In this document: positions 16,221 through 24,708 of the stretch, in pieces
Layout of the letters: each line of letters begins with the position of its first letter
Numbering within the stretch: position 1 is the stretch's first letter
DNA from: Vibrio parahaemolyticus
Lineage (GTDB): Bacteria > Pseudomonadota > Gammaproteobacteria > Enterobacterales > Vibrionaceae
Length of the DNA stretch: 64,000 nucleotides
Reading direction: 5' to 3'
Assembly: GCF_900460535.1 (NCBI RefSeq)
Contig: NZ_UHIL01000001.1
Span: 434,001-498,000 of the forward strand
Translations under genes and position numbers: made by a program
The notes under the pieces: model-generated
Database searches by the model: none
The model's input: the letters and a program-made list of their open reading frames with translations, nothing else
What the model was told of the DNA's origin: nothing

Positions 16221-18893
16221 ATGCTCAAAGGATATTTCTCGATAGGTGCTTGCATTCTGGCAAGCCTATTTGCGCCGCTTACCAATGCGCAGACTCCAAC
16301 CCCAGAACAAATTCAGATGTTTCAGAACTTACCTGCTGACCAGCAACAAGCACTGGCGAGTAAGTATGGTATCTCTATTCCATCCGGCGCTTCGTCTCAG
16401 CCAAGCAGTTACCAAAATCCTCAAGTGGTTGAACAACGTCCAGTTGCTAGCAGCGCGACTGAAGCAAAAGTAAACGACGCCGAAAAAGACGAGCAAGGTC
16501 TAAAGCGTTTTGGTTTAGATTTGTTTGCAGGTTCACCTACGACGTTTGCACCAATCAGTGATGTGCCTGTTCCGGCTGACTATACGGTAGGAGCTGGTGA
16601 TGAAATCGTTATCCAACTGTTTGGTAAAGAGAACACGACGCATCGCCTTCGTGTTAATCGCGCTGGTATCATTAATTTCCCTTCTCTTGGTCCTGTTCAA
16701 GTTGCCGGCATGACATTCTCTGATGTGCGTGATTCTTTAAATCAGCGTGTAAAAGAGCAAATGATCGGGGTTCGCAGTGATATTTCGTTGGGCGAAATGC
16801 GCACCATGCAAGTGTTTGTGATGGGTGATGCGTACAAGCCTGGCGCTTACACGGTGAGCGCCCTAACTACGATCTCTCAAGCTATTTATTACAGTGGTGG
16901 CTTTAGCGAGAGTGGCGCCCTTCGTAACGTGCAACTTAAGCGCAATGGTCAGGTAATTCGTAAACTGGATATGTACGACCTTTTACTAAAAGGTGATGCG
17001 CGTAACGACATCCGCTTGTTACCAGGAGACGTGGTCTTCATCGGCGCGTTGGGTAACACGATTTCGATTGATGGTGAAGTAAACCGTCCTGCAATCTATG
17101 AAATCAAACCAGGTGAAACCTATAAGCAAGCCATTCAAATGGCTGGCGGTTTTACGGCTAACGCTTATAGCGATCAAATCGAAGTGAAGCGTTATGCAGC
17201 TAAAGGTGCTCGCGATGCATTAACACTGAACTTTAGCCAGTCACATGACCAACAAACCAAAGTTAAAGATGGTGATGTGGTTAATGTGCTTAAGAAAAAT
17301 GAAGAGCTGACACGTTACGTACAAATTGAAGGTGATGTTCGTCATCCGGGCTATATTGAATGGAAGAGCGGTCTACGTATTGCAGATTTATTCCAATCCG
17401 TTGATACCGCATTTAATTCTACTGCAGATGTAAGCTATGCCGTTGTTGTGCGTGAGATTAATCCTCAACGCGATATTGAGGTTTACCAAGTTAACCTTGC
17501 TAATGCGATTCTTTCTCCAACGAGTAAAGATAACTTGAAGCTGAATTCTCGCGATCGAGTCTTGGTGTTTAACCGCTTCAATAATGAAGATTTAGATACG
17601 TTAGCGGATCAAGAAACCGTTTCCAAAGCGAAAACCTTAGAGCAAGCTCAACTTCAAGCACAGCAAGAGCAATTGAAAGAGCAAGAAGTCATGAGCTCAT
17701 CAGTGGCGGTGTCTTCTGCCACTCCAATAGAAAAAGATTCAAAGCAACCAAAGATCGTGTTCCGTGGTAAAGAAATCACTAAAGACGATTTTGAAGCATT
17801 AAAGCAAAATACGCGCCGTACGTTGCTTGCTCCTGTGCTGCTGCAACTTCAACAGCAATCTCGTTTAGGTTTGGCTCCGCAAATTGCCGAAGTTTTTGGT
17901 GAGGTAAAACACCCAGGCCGTTACCCAATTACCCCACGTATGACGATTTCTACCTTAATCGAGGCAGCTGGTGGCTTAACTTATAACGCATTTACCATCA
18001 ACGCCGAGTTAGCACGTACGGTAATTAGTAGTAAAGATGAGCGTGCTTCTATTGATGTTGAGCGTATTGATTTGCGCCAAGCCATCAAAGGAAGTACCAC
18101 TGATGATGCAGTTATTGTTGGTCGCGATCGCCTAAACATTCTTGAGAAGCCAAACGTCAAATTGCAAAGTACAGTAACATTGCAAGGTGAGGTTCGCTTC
18201 CCTGGTACTTACACCGTTCGTCAGGGTGAAACCTTAGGTGAGCTATTGAAGCGTGCTGGTGGATTAACCGAATTCGCACATCCGCAAGGAGCTATCTTTA
18301 CTCGTGAGGCTTTGCGCCTGCAAGAGCAAAAGCTACTAAACCAATACGCGGCAGATATGCGCGCAGAAACCGCGAAGAAAACCTTCCGTGCAGACAGTAA
18401 TATGGGCTCGGTGATCTCTGACCCAGATAAAACCCTAAAGTTTGTTGAAGAAGCAAGCCGCAGCAAAGCTCTTGGTCGTATGGTCGTACAGCTTAATCGT
18501 ATCCTTAAAGACGAGCGTTCTGCGGACTTTATGTTAGAAGATGGTGACTTCCTATTTGTACCGACCTTCCGCAACACGGTTTCGATCATGGGGGAAGTTC
18601 AAGTTCCAATTACATATCTACTGGATAACAAACTAGATGTGGATGATTACTTGAACAAAGCCGGCGGCGCGAAAAAACAAGCAGATGAAGATCGTATCTT
18701 CGTTGTACGCGCAGACGGCTCGGTTTACAAACCTACGTCAGGATATTGGTTCGGTAATAACCATGAAGAGCTAAAAGCTGGCGATACGATTGTTGTACCA
18801 ATTGATACTGACTACCGTGATGCACTAAGCACCTGGACGGCTGCAACACAGATCCTTTACCAAACTGGTGTAGCGATCAACGCGTTGAAGTAA
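16221..18893 (+). CDS. SLBB-repeat polysaccharide export protein (Wza/WbfF/OtnA type)
   Basis: 890 residues, much longer than E. coli Wza (379). Signal peptide at 1-23 (cleavage near LTNAQ) without a lipobox Cys, so unlike Wza it is not a lipoprotein. Poly-export domain near 117-195 (PADYTVGAGDEIVIQLFG), then about six SLBB units whose cores read FVMGDAYKPGAY (near 198), IDGEVNRPAIYEI (285), IEGDVRHPGYIEW (372), VFGEVKHPGRYPI (555), LQGEVRFPGTYTV (657) and IMGEVQVPITYLL (792). A Gln/Glu-rich linker lies near 470-495. It should form the periplasm-spanning exit channel. Followed by an imperfect terminator hairpin, then wzz. Confidence 0.9.
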   Translation: MLKGYFSIGACILASLFAPLTNAQTPTPEQIQMFQNLPADQQQALASKYGISIPSGASSQPSSYQNPQVVEQRPVASSATEAKVNDAEKDEQGLKRFGLDLFAGSPTTFAPISDVPVPADYTVGAGDEIVIQLFGKENTTHRLRVNRAGIINFPSLGPVQVAGMTFSDVRDSLNQRVKEQMIGVRSDISLGEMRTMQVFVMGDAYKPGAYTVSALTTISQAIYYSGGFSESGALRNVQLKRNGQVIRKLDMYDLLLKGDARNDIRLLPGDVVFIGALGNTISIDGEVNRPAIYEIKPGETYKQAIQMAGGFTANAYSDQIEVKRYAAKGARDALTLNFSQSHDQQTKVKDGDVVNVLKKNEELTRYVQIEGDVRHPGYIEWKSGLRIADLFQSVDTAFNSTADVSYAVVVREINPQRDIEVYQVNLANAILSPTSKDNLKLNSRDRVLVFNRFNNEDLDTLADQETVSKAKTLEQAQLQAQQEQLKEQEVMSSSVAVSSATPIEKDSKQPKIVFRGKEITKDDFEALKQNTRRTLLAPVLLQLQQQSRLGLAPQIAEVFGEVKHPGRYPITPRMTISTLIEAAGGLTYNAFTINAELARTVISSKDERASIDVERIDLRQAIKGSTTDDAVIVGRDRLNILEKPNVKLQSTVTLQGEVRFPGTYTVRQGETLGELLKRAGGLTEFAHPQGAIFTREALRLQEQKLLNQYAADMRAETAKKTFRADSNMGSVISDPDKTLKFVEEASRSKALGRMVVQLNRILKDERSADFMLEDGDFLFVPTFRNTVSIMGEVQVPITYLLDNKLDVDDYLNKAGGAKKQADEDRIFVVRADGSVYKPTSGYWFGNNHEELKAGDTIVVPIDTDYRDALSTWTAATQILYQTGVAINALK

Positions 18894-18950
18894 GGAACGA
18901 CAATGTCATTCCAATCAGCTTAAACAGGATTAGAAATTTAACTTTAGCAA

Positions 18951-18995
18951 GAGCTTATATAATGATTGGAGTTACATAAGCTCGGCTTTTTTAAT
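18951..18995 (+). terminator. Internal terminator-like hairpin after the export gene
   Basis: GAGCTTAT pairs with ATAAGCTC around a 17-base loop, followed by GGCTTTTTTAAT. It lies inside the presumed RfaH-dependent operon, so it may act as a polarity point overcome by RfaH. Confidence 0.6.
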
Positions 18996-19014
18996 ATTAA
19001 TAATCTAGTTCGGT

Positions 19015-19054
19015 ATCCCGTCATTCCAGCGAGCCGAAGCGAGACTAGGAATCT
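19015..19054 (+). repeat. Dispersed 40-bp intergenic repeat, copy 1
   Basis: Starts ATCCCGTCATTCC and ends AGGAATCT. Two related copies in the opposite orientation lie at 43524-43563 and 43619-43653. Copy 1 differs from them mainly in the middle (AGCGAGCCGAAGCGAGACT). Confidence 0.85.
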
Positions 19055-19157
19055 TGTCACAGCGCGGTTGTGTTTTGAAAGTCGGAGAACAATCTGCCAA
19101 ATTTCACCAATCTCTGAGTCCAATATAAAGAACCTTAGAGCTTAGGATTAAAGACCA

Positions 19158-20150
19158 ATGGAACTTAAAAAAGAACAGAATACTGATTACTTGTCATATC
19201 CTCTTCAATCTAATCAAACTAATGATGAAATCGATCTTCTTGAGTTAATGAAAGCAATATGGAAAGGAAAGTGGATTATTTTTATATCAACTACCATATT
19301 TGCCATTGGTTCAGTAATCTACGCATTGAGCCTTCCAAATATTTACAAAGCTGATGCATTGCTTGCTCCTGCAGAGAGCTCTAAGGGGGGAAGTTTATCC
19401 CAAATGGCTGGACAGCTTGGTGGTTTAGCTGCTTTAGCTGGAGTTAATTTGGGAGGATCAGAGTTTTCTCAGACTGAATTAGCCGTTCAAGTAATGCAAT
19501 CGCGTCAATTTGTTGAAGAATTTGTCGATAAGCACGATTTACTTGTACCTTTAATGGCAGTGAAAGCGTGGGATCTAACTAACAATAAATTGATTTTGAA
19601 TGACGGTTTGTATAACTCTAAAACAGATAGTTGGTTAAGAGCTCCCGAGGGGCTCAGAGGTGCAAGACCTTCGGCGCAGGAGGCTTTTGAGTTATTCAAT
19701 AAAGAAATCTTGAATGTGAGCAAAAATAAGGAAAGTGGCTTATATACTGTTTCTGTAAAGTACTATTCGCCTTATATGGCACAACAATGGGTCAATTGGC
19801 TTATTGAAGATATCAATAAAGTTATGAGGCAGAGAGCTATATCAGAGGCTTCACAAAACCTGAATTATCTAAATGCTCAGCTAGAGAAGACGGCAGTGGC
19901 AGATATGAAAAGTACTTTCTATAAGCTCATAGAGGAACAAACGAAAAGCCTGATGCTAGCTGAAGCACAGGAAGAATTTATATTTAAGGTAGTGGATCCT
20001 GCTGTTGTACCTGAGTTAAAAGATAGTCCCAAACGAGCTTTAATATGTATTCTGGGAACAGTTTTCGGCTTTGTCGTTGGTATAGGGATTATTTTAGTTA
20101 TATATGGTTTTAGAAAAGAAAAAAATATTAACATCAATAGTAACAATTAA
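19158..20150 (+). CDS. wzz: Polysaccharide chain-length regulator (Wzz)
   Basis: 330 residues. N-terminal cytoplasmic stretch with EIDLLELMKAIWKGKW (about 26-41), transmembrane segment 1 at about 41-62 (IIFISTTIFAIGSVIYALSL), a long periplasmic helical domain including GQLGGLAALAGVNLGG near 85 and LNYLNAQLEKTAVADM near 235, then the proline-rich PAVVPELKDSPKRA and transmembrane segment 2 at about 296-317 (LICILGTVFGFVVGIGIILV). It sets polymer length with Wzy. There is no Walker motif or Tyr-rich tail, and no separate Wzc kinase or Wzb phosphatase gene in the locus. Separated from the export gene by a 264-base gap with a hairpin and a repeat. Confidence 0.9.
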   Translation: MELKKEQNTDYLSYPLQSNQTNDEIDLLELMKAIWKGKWIIFISTTIFAIGSVIYALSLPNIYKADALLAPAESSKGGSLSQMAGQLGGLAALAGVNLGGSEFSQTELAVQVMQSRQFVEEFVDKHDLLVPLMAVKAWDLTNNKLILNDGLYNSKTDSWLRAPEGLRGARPSAQEAFELFNKEILNVSKNKESGLYTVSVKYYSPYMAQQWVNWLIEDINKVMRQRAISEASQNLNYLNAQLEKTAVADMKSTFYKLIEEQTKSLMLAEAQEEFIFKVVDPAVVPELKDSPKRALICILGTVFGFVVGIGIILVIYGFRKEKNININSNN

Positions 20151-20260
20151 ATTTAATTAGATTGATATAATATTTCGTATAAAAACAAACATTATGTATC
20201 TCATGTAATAATCATTCATGAGATTGATTTTATAAAGATAAAATAAAGTTGAAAATATCT

Positions 20261-21277
20261 ATGTTGAATAATAAAAGTGTATTAATAACAGGTGGTACTG
20301 GTTCATTTGGTAAGCAATTTATCAAAACGATCTTAGGGCGTTACAAGGATGTTAAGAAAATCATCATATATTCTCGTGATGAATTGAAGCAGTTTGAAAT
20401 AAAACAACAGTATCCTCAAAAAGAATACCCACAGCTTCGATTTTTTATCGGAGATGTCCGTGACCAGCAGCGAATGATTCAAGCTTGTGAAGGTGTTGAT
20501 GTTATTATCCATGCTGCTGCAATTAAACAAGTTGATACTGCTGAATATAATCCGACTGAATGTATTCGCACAAATGTTAACGGTGCGGAGAACGTTATTC
20601 ATGCTGCGTTGCAGTGCGGGGTAAAAGATGTCGTTGCCTTATCAACAGATAAGGCTTGTGCACCAATTAACTTGTATGGCGCTACCAAACTTGCATCGGA
20701 TAAACTTTTCACGGCAGCAAACAACATTAAAGGTTCGAAAGATATTCGTTTTAGTGTTGTTCGCTACGGTAATGTAATGGGTTCTCGTGGCTCTGTTATC
20801 CCATTCTTTTTGAAGAAGCGCGAAGAGGGCGTTTTACCAATTACTCATGAAGAAATGACACGCTTTAACATCTCATTGCAAGATGGCGTGAATATGGTTA
20901 TGTATGCACTAGAGAACCATTTGGGCGGAGAGATCTTTGTCCCAAAAATTCCTTCATATAAGATTTTGGATATTGCTGAAGCTGTTGCGCCTAATTGCGA
21001 AACCAAAGTTGTTGGTATTCGCCCAGGTGAAAAATTACATGAAGAAATGATCACCGATACAGATTCTTTAAATACGATTGATCTTGGAAAATATTATGCA
21101 ATTCTACCTTCAGTATCGTTTACCTACTCAGAAGAAGAGTATATGAAACACCATAAGGCAGATAAAGTACCTTTCGGCTTCAAATATAACTCAGGGACAA
21201 ACACTCAATGGGAAAGTGTTGATAAGCTGAGAGAGTTAATTAAAGAACATGTTGACTCATCTTTTGATGTGAATTAA
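20261..21277 (+). CDS. pseB: UDP-GlcNAc 4,6-dehydratase (inverting), PseB type
   Basis: 338 residues from ATG 20261 (MLNNKSVLITGGTGSFG, the standard PseB start); an in-frame TTG at 20249 would add four residues but is less likely. SDR motifs: NADP site GGTGSFGKQF; FFIGDVRDQQRM; HAAAIKQVDTAEYNPTE; LSTDKA near 130; catalytic LYGATK near 141 (YxxxK, unlike the MxxxK of the WbpM-like protein at 38.7 kb). It makes UDP-2-acetamido-2,6-dideoxy-L-arabino-hexos-4-ulose, the precursor of pseudaminic acid. The PseC aminotransferase that normally follows is absent; a cytidylyltransferase comes next. Thus the 4-keto sugar may take another route. Confidence 0.88.
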   Translation: MLNNKSVLITGGTGSFGKQFIKTILGRYKDVKKIIIYSRDELKQFEIKQQYPQKEYPQLRFFIGDVRDQQRMIQACEGVDVIIHAAAIKQVDTAEYNPTECIRTNVNGAENVIHAALQCGVKDVVALSTDKACAPINLYGATKLASDKLFTAANNIKGSKDIRFSVVRYGNVMGSRGSVIPFFLKKREEGVLPITHEEMTRFNISLQDGVNMVMYALENHLGGEIFVPKIPSYKILDIAEAVAPNCETKVVGIRPGEKLHEEMITDTDSLNTIDLGKYYAILPSVSFTYSEEEYMKHHKADKVPFGFKYNSGTNTQWESVDKLRELIKEHVDSSFDVN

Positions 21278-21284
21278 ATAAGAT

Positions 21285-21974
21285 ATGGATATATTATTTA
21301 TAATACCGGCCCGTGGCGGAAGTAAAAGAATTCCGAAGAAGAATATAAGACAGTTTTTAGGTAAAGAAATTATTTCTTACCCTATCAAATCTGCCTTATC
21401 TTCGGCTTATTGTTCTAAGTTGATAGTATCTACAGATTCTAAAGAGATAAGTGAAGTAGCGATACGTTATGGTGCTGAAGTTCCTTTTTTAAGGAGTGAG
21501 AAAAATTCTAACGACTTTGCAACAACTTACGATGTGATTGAAGAAGTTTGTTCTAGCTTGATAGATATAGAACGGTATGAATACATATGCTGTATATACC
21601 CAACGTCTGTCTTTGTAACAACTAAAATGATTGATGAAGCTATAAGATTAGCTAAAGCTGAAGGTAAATCTGGAGCTGTATCAGTTTTAGAATATAGCCA
21701 TCCTATACAAAGAGCCTTGTGTGTTGATGAATCAGGTAATCTGCGTTCGACCAATCCGGAGTTCTATAATAGTCGTAGTCAAGATTTAGAAAAGCACTAT
21801 CATGATGCAGGACAATTTTATTTATTTAATTTGAACTCTGCAAGAATGGAAAAAAAATTAATTCTTAAAGAATCAATTCCAATCATTTTAACCTCAGCAC
21901 AAGCTCAAGATATTGACACTGAAGAAGATTGGAATTTGGCAGAGATAAAGTATAGGCTGACTTATAATGTCTAA
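21285..21974 (+). CDS. pseF: CMP-nonulosonate cytidylyltransferase (PseF/NeuA family)
   Basis: 229 residues. N-terminal IIPARGGSKRIPKKNIRQF is the nucleotide-binding signature of CMP-sugar synthetases; IVSTDSKEISEVA near 46; RSEKNSNDFATTYDVIEEV near 71; CIYPTSVFV near 99; and DAGQFYLFN near 172 with the metal Asp. It activates a nonulosonic acid with CTP for transfer. The sequence is nearer to PseF than to NeuA by its N terminus and the DFATTYDV stretch (judged by eye). It lies seven bases after pseB and overlaps the next gene by eight bases, showing one operon. Confidence 0.87.
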   Translation: MDILFIIPARGGSKRIPKKNIRQFLGKEIISYPIKSALSSAYCSKLIVSTDSKEISEVAIRYGAEVPFLRSEKNSNDFATTYDVIEEVCSSLIDIERYEYICCIYPTSVFVTTKMIDEAIRLAKAEGKSGAVSVLEYSHPIQRALCVDESGNLRSTNPEFYNSRSQDLEKHYHDAGQFYLFNLNSARMEKKLILKESIPIILTSAQAQDIDTEEDWNLAEIKYRLTYNV

Positions 21975-22845
21975 TATCAAAAATATAGCTGTCCTAGGAG
22001 GCGCAGGACTTTTAGGTAAACCGTTAGTCTCTTATTTAAGAGGTAATGGATTCAATGTAACGAGTTACTCTAAAAGTAGTCCAGAATCTGATTATAATAT
22101 TGATGTGGTTAACCATAGTGAATTAATTACAAAACTAGATGAATTAAGACCAGATTTAATTATTAACTTAGTTGCCTTAACTAACGTTGATTCTTGTGAA
22201 GAAAATGTAGCTCTAGCATATGAGATTCACGTTAAAGTTAATCAAGTACTATCAGATTATTGTAGTCAAAGAAATAAAAAAATAATTCACTTGTCAACAG
22301 ATCACTTCTATGACGGCTATTGCTCAAAAGAATCGGATACCTATCCACAGAATGTCTATGGGTTAACGAAGTTAATGGGAGAGAAAGAGTTTAAAGACAA
22401 TGATTCGGTTATACTTAGAACAAACTTTTTCGGAAAAAGCATAACCCAAGGTCGTAAGAGCATTACAGATGTAATGTATGAATCGACTCTAAGTGGAAAG
22501 GATATAACGTTATTCAATGATGTATACTTTTCTCCTCTTTCGATAGATTCTTTATGTAAAGTAATTGCTCATGTTATTTTGCATTGGAAATCAGGAATAT
22601 ATAACCTTGGTTCAAAAAACGGAATGAGCAAAGAAAATTTTGTACTGCAATTTTTAGAACAATGTGGAATTCATAATATTTCTTACGAAAGTGTATCCAT
22701 TAAAGATAGTAATATTAAGGTTATTCGACCTAAAGACATGAGAATGGATGTAGAGCTATTTGAATCAACTTATGGTTATGATTTGCCAAATTTAATTAAT
22801 GAAATTAAGACCGTAGCAGGAGATTACAATGAAGAGAAAGTTTAA
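21967..22845 (+). CDS. RmlD-like SDR reductase in the nonulosonate cassette
   Basis: 292 residues of the RmlD (dTDP-4-dehydrorhamnose reductase) superfamily: VLGGAGLLGKPLVSYL near residue 9, LIINLVALTNVDSCEENV near 60, LSTDHFYDGY near 106, catalytic VYGLTKLMGEKEF near 123, and the late SPLSIDSLCKVIAHVI. Such enzymes reduce a 4-keto group on a nucleotide sugar. Placed between the cytidylyltransferase (8-base overlap) and the synthase (17-base overlap), it could reduce the PseB product at C4 in place of transamination. No rml genes accompany it here, so a rhamnose role is unlikely. The exact substrate is unknown. Confidence 0.8.
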   Translation: MSNIKNIAVLGGAGLLGKPLVSYLRGNGFNVTSYSKSSPESDYNIDVVNHSELITKLDELRPDLIINLVALTNVDSCEENVALAYEIHVKVNQVLSDYCSQRNKKIIHLSTDHFYDGYCSKESDTYPQNVYGLTKLMGEKEFKDNDSVILRTNFFGKSITQGRKSITDVMYESTLSGKDITLFNDVYFSPLSIDSLCKVIAHVILHWKSGIYNLGSKNGMSKENFVLQFLEQCGIHNISYESVSIKDSNIKVIRPKDMRMDVELFESTYGYDLPNLINEIKTVAGDYNEEKV

Positions 22846-23911
22846 TAGAACAATTAAAATCGGTAATGACATAATCAGTAGAGAAGGGAAACCATATTTT
22901 ATTGCAGATATCGGGGCAAACCATAATGGCTCGTTAGAAAAGGCGAAAGAACTGATCTATCTTGCTGCTGAATCAGGCGCTCACGCAGCTAAGTTTCAAC
23001 ATTTTAAAGCTGAAACTATAGTTAGTCGTAATGGGTTCGAACAACTGGGTTCTCAACAAAGCCACCAGTCAACTTGGAAAAAATCTGTTTTTGAAGTTTA
23101 CAAAGATGCGTCAATCAACTTAGGGTGGACTGAAACATTGGTGGAAACATGTAAAGATGCTGGAGTTGAATTCTTCACTAGCCCTTACTCTTTAGATTTA
23201 GTTGATTATGTAGATCAATATGTACCAGCTTACAAAGTCGGTTCAGGTGATATTACATGGCCGCAAATCATACAAAAGATGGGAGAGAAGAATAAACCGT
23301 TATTGTTAGCGTGTGGTGCATCAACTTTGGATGAAGTGGATGCTGCAGTAAGTACGGCGTTACAATCAAGTAGTGACATTGTATTAATGCAATGCAATAC
23401 AAATTATACGGCGTCATTAGATAATTTTAAACATATTAATCTCAATGTAATTAAGACGTTACGAGCAATGTACCCTGACGCAATTTTAGGTCTTAGTGAT
23501 CATACTCCTGGTCATGCTACTGTGTTGGGGGCGATTGCACTTGGTGCAAATGTTATTGAAAAACACTTTACAGACAATAACTTGAATGAAGGTCCAGATC
23601 ATAAATTTGCAATGAACCCTCAAAGTTGGAGAGAAATGGTTGACCGCTCAGAAGAGCTCTATCTTGCACTGGGTGATGGAGTTAAGAGAGTTGAGGATAA
23701 TGAAGTAGAAACTGTTGTAGTACAACGCCGATCAATTAGGGTAAAAGAATCTTTACCGACAGGACACATCATCCAAGAGAGTGATCTTGAATGCTTAAGA
23801 CCATGCCCTAAAGACGGAATAGAGCCGTATCACTTCGATGAGGTTTTAGGTAAAAAACTAGTAAGTTCTATCGATAAAGGCGAGTATTTAAAGTGGAATC
23901 AGCTCAAGTAG
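22829..23911 (+). CDS. Nonulosonic acid synthase (NeuB/PseI family)
   Basis: 360 residues. The TIM-barrel domain starts PYFIADIGANHNGSLEKAKE near 19 with GAHAAKFQHFKAETI near 50, then FFTSPYSLDLVDYV near 113, YKVGSGDITWP near 133, LMQCNTNY near 183, LGLSDHTPGHA near 217 and NVIEKHFTDN near 237. A C-terminal SAF/antifreeze-like domain covers about 290-360 (RRSIRVKESLPTGHIIQESD, then GEYLKWNQL). Condenses a 6-carbon N-acyl amino sugar with phosphoenolpyruvate to a 9-carbon acid. AGGAG precedes the ATG at good spacing. Whether it makes pseudaminate, legionaminate or a reduced analogue cannot be told by eye. Confidence 0.9.
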   Translation: MKRKFNRTIKIGNDIISREGKPYFIADIGANHNGSLEKAKELIYLAAESGAHAAKFQHFKAETIVSRNGFEQLGSQQSHQSTWKKSVFEVYKDASINLGWTETLVETCKDAGVEFFTSPYSLDLVDYVDQYVPAYKVGSGDITWPQIIQKMGEKNKPLLLACGASTLDEVDAAVSTALQSSSDIVLMQCNTNYTASLDNFKHINLNVIKTLRAMYPDAILGLSDHTPGHATVLGAIALGANVIEKHFTDNNLNEGPDHKFAMNPQSWREMVDRSEELYLALGDGVKRVEDNEVETVVVQRRSIRVKESLPTGHIIQESDLECLRPCPKDGIEPYHFDEVLGKKLVSSIDKGEYLKWNQLK

Positions 23912-24564
23912 CAATTGTTATTCCTGCATATAATGAAGCTAAGACTATAAAAAAGGTAATCAGTGAGCTTAATGATGAGCTTGCTGGTTATAACTTTCGT
24001 GTGATTGTCGTAAATGATTGCTCTATTGATGAAACTAGATCTGAAGCTCTTACAGCAGGGGCTCTAGTGTTAGATCTAGATGTCAACCATGGCTATGCTG
24101 GAGCAATAGAAAAAGGACTAAATTATGTTTCAAGTTTAGCTGAATTCAAATATGCACTAACTATGGATGCTGATGGTCAACACCATCCTCGCTCAGTTAG
24201 GGCCTTTATTGAGCTTCTTGAGTCAGATAGTACCGCGATGATTATTGGTAAGCGAGAAAAAGCTGCTCGTTTTGGAGAATGGTTATTTAGTCGAGTACAC
24301 AGCTTCTTACTTGGTGTCAAGGATCCTCTTTGTGGTCTCAAATTATATTCACTCAACGATTACCGAAAGATTGGTTATTTCGATAGTTATGATTCCATAG
24401 GTACAGAACTTATGGTGAATCTAATTAAGAATGGAGTGAAATACAATCAAGTTGAAATAGAGATCAGAGATAGAGAAGATGCAGCTAGATTCGGCAATGG
24501 AATGAAAGTCGAGTTTAGGTTGATTAAAAGTTTAATAAGATCGATTAAACATATAATATTATAA
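23893..24564 (+). CDS. Family 2 glycosyltransferase (DPM1-like)
   Basis: 223 residues, beginning at a GTG inside the synthase gene (19-base overlap). GT-A motifs: VAIVIPAYNEAKTIKKVI near 6, VVNDCSIDETRSEA near 39, VNHGYAGAIEKGLNY near 63 and LTMDADGQHHPRSV near 88 (metal-binding DADGQ). GKREKAARFGEWLFSR near 118 and KDPLCGLKLYS near 141 are typical of dolichyl-phosphate mannose synthase-like enzymes. There is no C-terminal membrane domain. It may use a nucleotide sugar with a polyprenyl or saccharide acceptor. It ends the nonulosonate segment before a 144-base AT-rich gap. Confidence 0.82.
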   Translation: MESAQVAIVIPAYNEAKTIKKVISELNDELAGYNFRVIVVNDCSIDETRSEALTAGALVLDLDVNHGYAGAIEKGLNYVSSLAEFKYALTMDADGQHHPRSVRAFIELLESDSTAMIIGKREKAARFGEWLFSRVHSFLLGVKDPLCGLKLYSLNDYRKIGYFDSYDSIGTELMVNLIKNGVKYNQVEIEIRDREDAARFGNGMKVEFRLIKSLIRSIKHIIL

Positions 24565-24584
24565 TTATATTGAAAAAATAGTTT

Positions 24585-24640
24585 AACACCAAACATATTT
24601 CTAATTATTTATTGGGTAGAGGTTGTTTGGTGTTTATGTT
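24585..24640 (+). terminator. Hairpin between the nonulosonate cassette and wzx
   Basis: AACACCAAACA pairs over 11 bases with TGTTTGGTGTT across a 28-base AT-rich loop, followed by TATGTTTAATG. Long loop and poor T run make it a weak terminator or an RNA-stability structure. Confidence 0.45.
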
Positions 24641-24708
24641 TAATGTTCTACAAATATGTTAATATAAACTAGATATCATGGTAAAGTTAATAACGAGAGA
24701 AAATTATA

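Noticed and set aside
22000..22845. RmlD-like gene as part of a rhamnose pathway
   Set aside because: No rmlB or rmlC is in the operon and the only rml-type gene is at the far left end in a different locus; coupling is with nonulosonate genes.
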